A stretch of DNA of 64,000 nt from Actinomycetota bacterium (GTDB taxonomy: Bacteria > Actinomycetota > Acidimicrobiia > Acidimicrobiales > Ilumatobacteraceae). Positions within the stretch are counted from its first letter, which is position 1. Every line of letters begins with the position of its first letter. Positions 34,837 through 41,894 of the stretch are shown in pieces. The translations under genes and the position numbers were made by a program. The notes beneath the pieces are model-generated. The model saw only the letters and a program-made list of their open reading frames with translations. It was not told where the DNA came from and did no database searches. The stretch spans positions 1 through 64,000 of the forward strand of contig VFZC01000003.1 of assembly GCA_016871355.1 (NCBI GenBank), read 5' to 3'.

Positions 34837-35436
34837 TCAGCCGAGAAGGATCGAGACGGCGTCGCGAATCTCGTCGTCGGACAGCTCGCCGGCGATCTGA
34901 TCGATCACGAGGCCGTCGCGCGAGACCAGAAGTGTGGTGGGGTAGGTGGCGATCCCGTTGGCCACCGTGAACGAGCCGTTCGGATCGCGGAACAACTCGT
35001 ACTCGACACCGACCTCGTCGGCGAACGACGTCATGGTGGACGCGGAATCCTGCGGGTTGATGCCAATGAAGTCGATGCGATCGCCGAATTCGGCGAAGGT
35101 CGCCTGCAGTGCTGGCATCTCGCGCTTGCACGGCTGACACGTGGAGTACCAGAGGTTGATGAGCACCGGTCGGCCGCGCGACAACAGATCGTCGACCGTG
35201 ACTGCGGTGCCGTCGGCCATTTCGAGAACGGCTTGGCTCAACCGACTGCCGGCCAGATCTTCGTTCACCGCGATACCGGGCTCTTGGTAGACCCCCGGCT
35301 GGTCGAGCACCACCGAGTCGACGTCGTCGTCATTGCCGCGTGCGATGAGAGTGACCGCGACGAAGAGAACCACCGCACCAGCGGCAACGATCGTGAGGAC
35401 GCGGCGCAGATTCGTTCGCGAGGACGGCGAAGTCAC
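34837..35436 (-). CDS. Membrane-anchored thioredoxin-like protein (TlpA/ResA type)
   Basis: 199 residues. One N-terminal membrane anchor (VLTIVAAGAVVLFVAVTLIA) is followed by a thioredoxin domain with active site CQPC in LWYSTCQPCKREMPAL and cis-Pro in ATYPTTLLV. It reduces apocytochrome c or other exported proteins. The caa3 oxidase here contains a covalent haem c. The GTG at 35436 has no clear ribosome-binding site, and TAACCT six bases upstream could be a -10 element, so the mRNA may be leaderless. Confidence 0.9.
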   Translation of the reverse strand: MTSPSSRTNLRRVLTIVAAGAVVLFVAVTLIARGNDDDVDSVVLDQPGVYQEPGIAVNEDLAGSRLSQAVLEMADGTAVTVDDLLSRGRPVLINLWYSTCQPCKREMPALQATFAEFGDRIDFIGINPQDSASTMTSFADEVGVEYELFRDPNGSFTVANGIATYPTTLLVSRDGLVIDQIAGELSDDEIRDAVSILLG

Positions 35437-35486
35437 ACGATCAGGTTAGGGAGAGATGTCTCGCGGCGGAGTTTCGATGGAGGAGG

Positions 35487-35540
35487 TCCGGTCGTGACCC
35501 GCGTCTCCTGGGGGGAGGAGAGACACGGGCCCCGACCGGA
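35487..35540. other. Long imperfect inverted repeat between whiB and the thioredoxin-like gene
   Basis: Three nested arms pair: TCCGGTCG/CGACCGGA, CCCG/CGGG and GTCTC/GAGAC, about 17 bp with small internal loops and a G-rich apical loop. It lies 77 bases after the whiB stop and 51 bases before the next start, both on the - strand. It could terminate whiB or be a leader structure. There is no T-run on either side. Confidence 0.55.
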
Positions 35541-35616
35541 TGCTCCCGGCAATCACGGGCTCGTCTGAGCGTCACCCGCGATCGAGAACTATGTGAACCT
35601 GAATGGGCGAACTGGA

Positions 35617-36000
35617 TCAGGCGACCCTGATGACGACCTCGTACTCGGTCTTGTCGTCGAGGTTGGCGATGGAACGAATGGTGCGGTCTTCGTCGATCAC
35701 GAGCGTGGGCCGCGGCAACACGGCGGGTCGTCCGCGTGGCCGCTTGTTCACGACGATCACGCCGTTCTCGAGAAGCTCACCGCCCCACACGCCCCACGGC
35801 TCGGCACGATCGAGTGCACCTTGCAGACACGAGGCGCTCAGCGCACATCGTGAACAGATGGCCTTGGCGCGTGCGATGTCCACCAGGTCGTCGGAGAAGA
35901 ACAGCGGCGTGAGGGTGCCGTGTCCGTCGCCGCAACGCGCGACCGGAGCCGCTGCGCTGGCGGTGATCTCGTCGATGTCGTTGATCTCGATGGTTGTCAT
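35617..36000 (-). CDS. WhiB-family iron-sulfur regulator, WhiB7-like
   Basis: 127 residues. Four Cys (C in VARCGDG, then CSRCALSASC) bind a 4Fe-4S cluster. PWGVWGGELLE is the sigma-factor-binding turn. A C-terminal KRPRGRPAV is an AT-hook, which is the hallmark of WhiB7/WblC, the antibiotic-stress activator. The ATG at 36000 has CAGGAGATCACC upstream; a longer in-frame start would run back into the terminator hairpin. The leader contains an apparent uORF and attenuator (separate entries), also as in whiB7. Confidence 0.88.
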   Translation of the reverse strand: MTTIEINDIDEITASAAAPVARCGDGHGTLTPLFFSDDLVDIARAKAICSRCALSASCLQGALDRAEPWGVWGGELLENGVIVVNKRPRGRPAVLPRPTLVIDEDRTIRSIANLDDKTEYEVVIRVA

Positions 36001-36033
36001 GGTGATCTCCTGGTTGGTGTGCGTTCGTGGCCG

Positions 36034-36074
36034 GAAAAACAAAAGGGCCGCTGGGATTCGGATCCCAGCGGCCT
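36034..36074 (-). terminator. Intrinsic terminator/attenuator in the whiB leader
   Basis: GGCCGCTGGGAT and ATCCCAGCGGCC (36046-36073) form a perfect 12-bp stem with a 4-base loop. On the - strand this is followed by TTTTGTTTTTCC. It sits about 34 bases ahead of the whiB start and after the uORF stop, so it would end transcription before whiB unless disrupted. Confidence 0.88.
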
Positions 36075-36102
36075 CGGTGCCTTCTCAGTGTGATCTTTCG
36101 AT

Positions 36103-36291
36103 CTACGTGAGTGACTCCCCGAGCCGCTGGGGCGGACGCTTCGTGGTGAAGTACTTGGGTGCACATCCCACGGCGGCCGTGACGGCGTTATTCGCGAACA
36201 TGGCCGACATGAAGTTCGACTGCCACGAGGACGACGACGAATGACCGGCTGAGCCGGCATGCATCGAAGCGGAGTGGGTCAACGTCGTCAT
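36103..36291 (-). CDS. Candidate regulatory uORF upstream of whiB
   Basis: 62 codons starting with ATG after CTAGGAACCGCTT (a usable ribosome-binding site) and ending with TAG 29 bases before the attenuator stem. The C-terminal part YFTTKRPPQRLGESLT contains a Pro-Pro pair and basic residues. An internal ATG at 36210 would give a shorter peptide. The spacing is what is needed for ribosome position to control the downstream hairpin. I see no domain, so the call rests on position and the ribosome-binding site. Confidence 0.55.
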   Translation of the reverse strand: MTTLTHSASMHAGSAGHSSSSSWQSNFMSAMFANNAVTAAVGCAPKYFTTKRPPQRLGESLT

Positions 36292-36354
36292 AAGCGGTTC
36301 CTAGGAAACCAGGTCGGGCCCGACTCCGCAAACGAATTAACGCAAATGACCCTC

Positions 36355-37059
36355 TCAACTGGGGGTTCGTGGTGGACGCGGGGGTCGGGGGCGAGCCAGT
36401 TGGCGCCGGCCCTGGGCCCATTCGTAGCGCTCGGAACCCCCGGTGACGGTGTAGCCACGGTTCTCGAGCATGACCCGGGTGAGCGATTCGGCCTGCAAGG
36501 CGGCCTCTTCCGAAAAGAAGGGGCCCTTGGGTCCGATGTCGGGTCGCCAGGCCCGGAAGTAGCGGTGGGCCTCACGGGAATACAAGATGCCCGAACCGCG
36601 GCGTACACCGTGGCGGTGCTGTTCGATCCGCTCGACGACCGGCTTGGTGGTCTGGCCCACGTAGAAGTAACCGGGGCAGCCGGGTCGATGGCTGTTGTCG
36701 AGTTCGATCACGTAGATACGCCAGGTGGTCGTGTCGCCGTTGACCGTGAAACCACGAGCCATGAGCCGCTTCACCGTCTCGCGATAGCGGCGATCGGCCT
36801 TGGCTTTGTCGATGGTCGACGCGGTGCTCATCAAGTCGTAGCGAATCTCGCCGTACTGTCCCGGATTCTTCGCGCGTCGGTGATTCCAGCGGCGCTCGAG
36901 AGCGGGCCCGGGTTCGACGATGGTGACTCCGACGAAGAGTCGAGGGATGGTGTGGTGTCGACGCCGAATGTTCGAACGTTCGGTGTCGAGCATCTCGACC
37001 ACCTCGATCCAGTGACGATTCGGAGCCTTCTTCTCGTGTGCATGTGTATGTGTACGCAT
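36355..37059 (-). CDS. GIY-YIG nuclease-domain protein
   Basis: 234 residues. The middle contains WRIYVIELDNSH, then GYFYVGQTTKPVVERIEQH, which match the GIY and YIG strands with the catalytic Arg helix. A downstream FFSEEAALQAES carries the expected Glu. The N-terminal 100 residues are basic and unassigned, and the C-terminus is a Pro/Arg tail. It could be a stand-alone endonuclease or a DNA-repair factor. It lies just upstream of the whiB leader on the same strand, and 45 bases after the spermidine-synthase-like gene. Confidence 0.72.
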   Translation of the reverse strand: MRTHTHAHEKKAPNRHWIEVVEMLDTERSNIRRRHHTIPRLFVGVTIVEPGPALERRWNHRRAKNPGQYGEIRYDLMSTASTIDKAKADRRYRETVKRLMARGFTVNGDTTTWRIYVIELDNSHRPGCPGYFYVGQTTKPVVERIEQHRHGVRRGSGILYSREAHRYFRAWRPDIGPKGPFFSEEAALQAESLTRVMLENRGYTVTGGSERYEWAQGRRQLARPRPPRPPRTPS

Positions 37060-37103
37060 GCGTTAATTCTCCCGGCCGTCGCAAATGCAACGTTGGGAAG
37101 ACG

Positions 37104-39089
37104 TCAGGCGGCGGCGCGAAGGAAGCGGCGACCCGACAGCAAAGCCGCTGTGTAGAGCAACAATGCGACGAGCAGAAGATTGCGGTAACCGAGCACGAGT
37201 GCGGTGTACTCGAGAACACCACCGACCATGGCACCGATGAGGTTGGTCGCGAACGCGGTGGTGGAACTGCTCGTCGCTCGGAAGCGCTGCGCGAAGATCA
37301 CGTTGGCGATGAAGATGGGCGCGAAGGCGATGGCGCACGCAGCGATCAGACGCGGCACCATCGGGAGGCCGAGCAGGCTCGATTGCGGAATGAGCCAGCC
37401 GACCACGATGGCCAGACCGAGTAGTGCGTAGGGAATGATCAGGTTCTTGACCGTGAACTTCTGCGAGGCGATCACGGCCAGGATCACGGACACGAGAACA
37501 CCGGCGAAGACGAGTGCGTTGACGAACCAGGTGGTGCCGAAGAGCAGCGCGAACTGCACGACGTTCTTGGTTTCCAGCAGCAGGAACGCCACACCCATAA
37601 AGAAGAGGTCGAGGTAGTTGCGCATGCCGCGCAGCGGACCACCAACTGCTCGCACCAACAGCAGCGACACCAACAAGATGAGCCCGAGGGCCACGAGATA
37701 GAAGGTCGGGATCGACGGGTTCTTCAAGTAGGGAAAGGGACGGTCGTCGCTGACCGGATCGGGCGTGGTCGATGTGCGGGCCCATTCGTCGTTGGGGGGA
37801 CAGTCGACGTTGGTCGGAACTTTGCCGACCGTGAGGACCGCCAGCGATGTGCCATCGAGTCTCGTGACGCACGGTGCATGTCCGAAGGCGTCGGCCAGCG
37901 TGGCGGCGTAGCGGTCGACGAGCCAACCTTCGCGATAGAGGTTGTACATCGCGAAGACGCCGTCGTCGGCGAGGTGATCGCGATAGGCCTCGGCCGCTTC
38001 CTTCGTGAAGAGGTAACTCTCCAAGCGGATCGACGAGGCGCCTTGCACGAGGGTGAGCGAATCGGGCAGGGCGAGAAGGATCAGATTCCAGTTCTTGTCG
38101 GCTCGCTCGAGGTAGGCCCGGCCGTCGTCGACGTGGGTGTCGACGCGCGGATCGTCGTACGGACGATTGGGGTGGTTCTTCTTGGCCAAATCGAGCAGGC
38201 GGTGATCGATCTCGACCGCGTCGACGTGTTGCGCACCGTTCTCCAACGCAACGGCGATGTCGTTACCGCTGCCGGCGCCGATCACGAGGAGGTCTTCCAC
38301 CGGAGCGTCGGAAGCCAAGTGGTCGTACACGGTCTCGTACACCGGCCAATCGGTGGATCGCGTCTGGAACCAGTGCGGCACACCGTTGACGAGAACCTGT
38401 GCGCCGTCGTCGTTCACGCCGTAGTTGGCCTTGTAATAGGGAGTCCAGAGCACGTTGTCTTCCCGCGACTCGATGCCGAGCGTGCCGAGAAGAACCAAGA
38501 GTGGGATACCGACGAGGGCGATGTTGCGGATACCCCGTGGCCAGATGGTCCACACCAGGATCGCCGCCGCGATGAGCGACCACACGATGGGCGGCGTGCC
38601 GATGAACGACAACGCCGTGAAGCCGATGATGCCGAGCAGTGAACCGATGAGGTCGAACTTGTAGGCGTCGAGGTTCTGCAGTTGACGGAACGTGACGGCG
38701 ATGCCGTTGCCGATGCAGGCCAACACCAACGCCACGGCGAGGAACACGGCCGGCAGCGCGAGTTCGCGCGGTGGCCCCGACGGCTTGAGTTCGGCCCCGA
38801 AGAAGATGAGGTCGCCACCAGCCGACTTCACCGTGACCGGGACGTTGTGGACGAACACGATGAGCGCGCCCAGCGCGAGCGGCGTGAACTTCAGCAGTTC
38901 GATCTTGCTGCGGTCGGCCCACAGGAAGCCGAGGCCGATGCCGAGGAAGCTGCCCAACAAGACGATGTTGGAGAAGTAGGCGAGGTAGAGAACGTTGCCC
39001 CCGAGCCAGCGAATGAGTGCCAACTCGACGAACAGCATCAGGAAGCAGAGCGCAACCAGTCGGATGCGCAACTGACGGGGCGAAGTCAC
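37104..39089 (-). CDS. Membrane protein with spermidine-synthase-like domain
   Basis: 661 residues: about six N-terminal helices, a soluble Rossmann domain in the middle, and about seven more helices at the C-terminus. The middle domain has LLVIGAGSGNDIAVAL, VDAVEIDHRLLDLA and DDGRAYLERADKNWNLIL, the fold of spermidine synthases and related methyltransferases. Membrane-fused members are widespread but mostly uncharacterised, so polyamine synthesis should not be assumed. GTG start; 43 bases after the SbtA-like gene and probably in its operon. Confidence 0.8.
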   Translation of the reverse strand: MTSPRQLRIRLVALCFLMLFVELALIRWLGGNVLYLAYFSNIVLLGSFLGIGLGFLWADRSKIELLKFTPLALGALIVFVHNVPVTVKSAGGDLIFFGAELKPSGPPRELALPAVFLAVALVLACIGNGIAVTFRQLQNLDAYKFDLIGSLLGIIGFTALSFIGTPPIVWSLIAAAILVWTIWPRGIRNIALVGIPLLVLLGTLGIESREDNVLWTPYYKANYGVNDDGAQVLVNGVPHWFQTRSTDWPVYETVYDHLASDAPVEDLLVIGAGSGNDIAVALENGAQHVDAVEIDHRLLDLAKKNHPNRPYDDPRVDTHVDDGRAYLERADKNWNLILLALPDSLTLVQGASSIRLESYLFTKEAAEAYRDHLADDGVFAMYNLYREGWLVDRYAATLADAFGHAPCVTRLDGTSLAVLTVGKVPTNVDCPPNDEWARTSTTPDPVSDDRPFPYLKNPSIPTFYLVALGLILLVSLLLVRAVGGPLRGMRNYLDLFFMGVAFLLLETKNVVQFALLFGTTWFVNALVFAGVLVSVILAVIASQKFTVKNLIIPYALLGLAIVVGWLIPQSSLLGLPMVPRLIAACAIAFAPIFIANVIFAQRFRATSSSTTAFATNLIGAMVGGVLEYTALVLGYRNLLLVALLLYTAALLSGRRFLRAAA

Positions 39090-39132
39090 GGGGACGAAGG
39101 TACCCGATTTAGGGTCGCGCGCATGATTTGCA

Positions 39133-40092
39133 TCAACTCAACAAAGCGGCGATCTCCGAGTACAACGGTATGCCCACCACGAGGTTGAACGGGAAGGTCA
39201 CGCCGATGGCGGCACCCAAGCTCACACCGAGATCGGCTTCGGGAAGCGCGACGCGAACAGCAGCCGGTGCCGCGATGTACGACGCGCTGGCCGCCATGGC
39301 ACCGAGAACCATGGCCCCACCTTCGGAGAGACCAGCGGCGGTGCCGGCCGCGACGCCGAATGTTCCGAACACCATTGGCAGCACGACGGTCAGAACGATG
39401 AAGCGAATTCCCGCTCGTCGTACGAACTCGAACCGCTCGGCCGCCAACGACCCGAGGTCGAGAAGGAAGAGACACAACACTCCGGGAAACAGAGTGATGA
39501 AGAACGGTTCAACGGCGGCTTGACCGGAGTCGGAGGCGATGGCTCCGATGATCAAGCCACCGATGAGGAGCAAGATGCTCTTGCCGGTGAGGACTTCGTG
39601 GATCGCCGACTTGATGTCGGAACCGCCGAGTTTGCGGTTGGCGATCACGAGAGCGATCACGATGCCAGGCACTTCGAGAATGGCCACGAGCGCGGGAAGG
39701 AAGCCTTCGTTCAAGGTTCCGGCCGATCGCGCGAAACCTTCCGCCGCCGTGAAGGTCACGGCCGACACCGAACCGAAGTGAGCCGCCAACGATGCCGAGT
39801 CGACCACCGACAATCTGACCACTCGGCGAGCCGCCGCGAACGTGACGATGGGAGTGACGCAGCCGATCGCGACCGTGGCGATGATGGGCCCCCACATGTC
39901 GCCGAAGTCGGCTTCCTGGAGTCGCAGGCCTCCCTTCACGCCGATTGCCAACAACAGATAGGTGGACAGCAGCCCGGTGACCTGCTCGGGGAGGCGCAGA
40001 CTGCCCCGAAAAGCAACGGCCACGGCACCGAGGGCGAAGGCGAGGACGGCCGGCGAGGTGAGGTTGTTGGTGACGAGTTCGCCGACGGACAT
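39133..40092 (-). CDS. Sodium-dependent bicarbonate transporter (SbtA family)
   Basis: 319 residues with about ten helices. FPFNLVVGIPLYSEI at the C-terminus and LLLAIGVKGGLRL near the N-terminus are SbtA-type motifs. AAHFGSVSAVTFTAA is the conserved substrate-site helix. SbtA imports bicarbonate with Na+ in cyanobacteria; in heterotrophs it likely feeds carboxylases. No SbtB-type PII protein follows. A small winged-helix gene just upstream on the same strand may regulate it. Confidence 0.85.
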   Translation of the reverse strand: MSVGELVTNNLTSPAVLAFALGAVAVAFRGSLRLPEQVTGLLSTYLLLAIGVKGGLRLQEADFGDMWGPIIATVAIGCVTPIVTFAAARRVVRLSVVDSASLAAHFGSVSAVTFTAAEGFARSAGTLNEGFLPALVAILEVPGIVIALVIANRKLGGSDIKSAIHEVLTGKSILLLIGGLIIGAIASDSGQAAVEPFFITLFPGVLCLFLLDLGSLAAERFEFVRRAGIRFIVLTVVLPMVFGTFGVAAGTAAGLSEGGAMVLGAMAASASYIAAPAAVRVALPEADLGVSLGAAIGVTFPFNLVVGIPLYSEIAALLS

Positions 40093-40102
40093 TTGGGCGA
40101 GG

Positions 40103-40134
40103 TTACCTGCAACCCATTACAGGAAACAAATTAC
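40103..40134. promoter_or_regulatory. Possible operator ahead of the SbtA-like gene
   Basis: TTAC occurs three times at exactly 14-base spacing (40103, 40117, 40131). Overlapping this, CCTGCAA/TTACAGG forms a near-perfect inverted repeat (40106-40123). It lies between the winged-helix gene and the transporter start. Confidence 0.3.
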
Positions 40135-40144
40135 ATATGAATTC

Positions 40145-40423
40145 TCAGGTGGTGCCTTCGAGCAGGTCGCCCACCGTTTTGTGCGACTCGAGCGGATGCC
40201 GCAATTGAGCCGATCGATCGATGGTGTACGAGTTTCGACGGCCCACCTTGGTGACGGTGATGATGCCAGCCTTTTCGAGGTCGGCGAGGATTCCGTTCAC
40301 CCGTCGCTCGGTGATGCCGACCCGGTCAGCGACGTCACGCAAACGAGCATCCGGATCGAGCGCCAGACACACGAGAACGTGGGCGTAATTGCTGAGAAAC
40401 GTCCACGGTCCTTTGTCTGGCAT
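40145..40423 (-). CDS. Winged-helix transcriptional regulator
   Basis: About 92 residues. LRDVADRVGITERRVNGILADLEKAGII is a clear helix-turn-helix plus wing entry, and VTKVGRRNSYTID is the wing, as in small MarR/ArsR-like regulators. ATG 40423 is the best start; a longer frame begins at 40465. No metal-binding Cys cluster is seen. It lies 52 bases upstream of the SbtA-like gene on the same strand and may control it. Confidence 0.72.
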   Translation of the reverse strand: MPDKGPWTFLSNYAHVLVCLALDPDARLRDVADRVGITERRVNGILADLEKAGIITVTKVGRRNSYTIDRSAQLRHPLESHKTVGDLLEGTT

Positions 40424-40513
40424 GTGGGTGAGAGTAACAGTCTGAGCGATATGGCGAAGTGGCAATCTTGTCGTGGGCTCAATTGGTGCATCCGTTGCGC
40501 CCGAGGAGGATTG

Positions 40514-41554
40514 ATGAAGATTCGTGGTCTGCTCCTCGTCGTCGCATTCACGTCGATGGCCTGTGGTTCGAATTCTGATTCCCAGTCCGTTGATCCATCG
40601 GTGGTCGAGCCTGTCTCTTCGTCATCGGTTGAATCGACAACGACGACGATTGTCGAGGTGACAGAAGATCAGCCGCGTGAGATTCCCTCCTCACCAGTCT
40701 CGACGGTCGCCGAGTTGCTCGCCCTCGGCCGGCCCATCGTCCTTGCCCACGCCAGCGGTGAAGAGTCTCACCCGCATAGTTCGATGTATGGCTACGTGTC
40801 ATCGGCCCGGCTCGGCGTGGATGTTCTCGACTTCGACCTTTGGTTGACCACCGATGGAGTTCTCGTCGTTCATCACGACTCGGACACTGGTCGGACGGCG
40901 AACGAGAACCTGGTGGTAGCCGAGTCGACTTTCGATGAGTTGCACGCTCTCGACAACGCCTATTGGTTCACTGAAACGTGTACCTGTACCGATCAGGAAT
41001 CGAGTGCCTATCTCTGGCGGGGCGTTCGCTCCGGCGAAAAGGCACCGCCGGAAGGTTTCACGCCGGAGGACTTTGCGATTGCGTCGTTCGAAACAGTGTT
41101 GCAGACGTTTCCGGGCTGGATTCTGAACATCGAGATCAAGGGCAAGGCTCCCGATGCATTCGCCGCCGCCGATGAACTCGCCCGGATCTTGACCGAGTAC
41201 GAAGCTCTCGATCGTGCAGTTGTCACGTCATTCGACGACGACGTTGTCGCTTACTTTCACGAAATCGCTCCGACCGTCGCCATGACACCTGGCCTCGACA
41301 TGTCCACTCAGTTCGTTCTCGGCGGAGTGACTCCTCCGGATTGGGCTCGCATCATGCAAGTGCCTCCGGTCTACGAAGGACTGGAAGTGTTCACCCCGGC
41401 CTACGTTGAGGCGGCTCGCAAAGCCGGACTGGTCACGTGGGTCTGGCCCAATGGTGGCGAGAGCTTTGAGCTGTACCGGAACTTGCTCGACATCGGAGCC
41501 GATGGGATCAACGCGGCCCGGCCGGCTGAAGCTCTCCGCGCATTGAACGGTTGA
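40514..41554 (+). CDS. Exported glycerophosphodiester phosphodiesterase-like lipoprotein
   Basis: 346 residues beginning with a lipoprotein signal (LLLVVAFTSMAC). The GDPD barrel follows: LGVDVLDFDLWLTTDGVLVVHHD holds the Asp, Asp and His of the metal site, and ILNIEIKGK the next Glu. The usual HRG at the start of the fold reads HAS, a deviation. C-terminal VWPNGGESFELYRNLLDIGADGINAARP is typical. It would release glycerol-3-phosphate from deacylated lipids at the cell surface. GAGGAGG is a strong ribosome-binding site; in-frame sequence upstream is spurious. Confidence 0.85.
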   Translation: MKIRGLLLVVAFTSMACGSNSDSQSVDPSVVEPVSSSSVESTTTTIVEVTEDQPREIPSSPVSTVAELLALGRPIVLAHASGEESHPHSSMYGYVSSARLGVDVLDFDLWLTTDGVLVVHHDSDTGRTANENLVVAESTFDELHALDNAYWFTETCTCTDQESSAYLWRGVRSGEKAPPEGFTPEDFAIASFETVLQTFPGWILNIEIKGKAPDAFAAADELARILTEYEALDRAVVTSFDDDVVAYFHEIAPTVAMTPGLDMSTQFVLGGVTPPDWARIMQVPPVYEGLEVFTPAYVEAARKAGLVTWVWPNGGESFELYRNLLDIGADGINAARPAEALRALNG

Positions 41555-41630
41555 TGGGACAGTCATCCCGTCGATTCGGAGTGACGAACGGTCGTGACTT
41601 GGGGATCGGCTGTCGCCCTGTCTTTTCGGT

Positions 41631-41894
41631 GTGAGCCGACAGCGTCAGAGTTGCGGAATGCCCTTGATCACCAAGAAGGCCGGTGACTGTCGCGGAACCG
41701 AACGCGATGGCGGAAAGAGCAACACGTGGTGCTCACTGTGTTACTGGGACGGGGCCTTTGGCGACCCTGATTGCTCTCTCGAGAAGATGATCGAGATCGT
41801 CGACGATGCGCTCGCTGAGAACGGGAGCGCACGGCTCATACGTTGGATGGCCCGTCGACAGGTCCCGCAGCTGGCCCGCTGGCGCCATTCCTGA
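41631..41894 (+). CDS. Small zinc-ribbon protein
   Basis: 87 residues with SCGMPL, GTERDGGKSNTWCSLCYWDGAF and DPDCSLEKMIEIV. This is the putative zinc-ribbon domain family, with Cys pairs expected to bind one zinc. GTG start. It ends one base before the convergent lipase stop. The biological role is not known. Confidence 0.8.
   Translation: MSRQRQSCGMPLITKKAGDCRGTERDGGKSNTWCSLCYWDGAFGDPDCSLEKMIEIVDDALAENGSARLIRWMARRQVPQLARWRHS

Noticed and set aside
39962-40513. N-terminal extension of the phosphodiesterase frame
   Set aside because: The ATG at 40514 has a strong ribosome-binding site and begins a lipoprotein signal; the extension overlaps two - strand genes.
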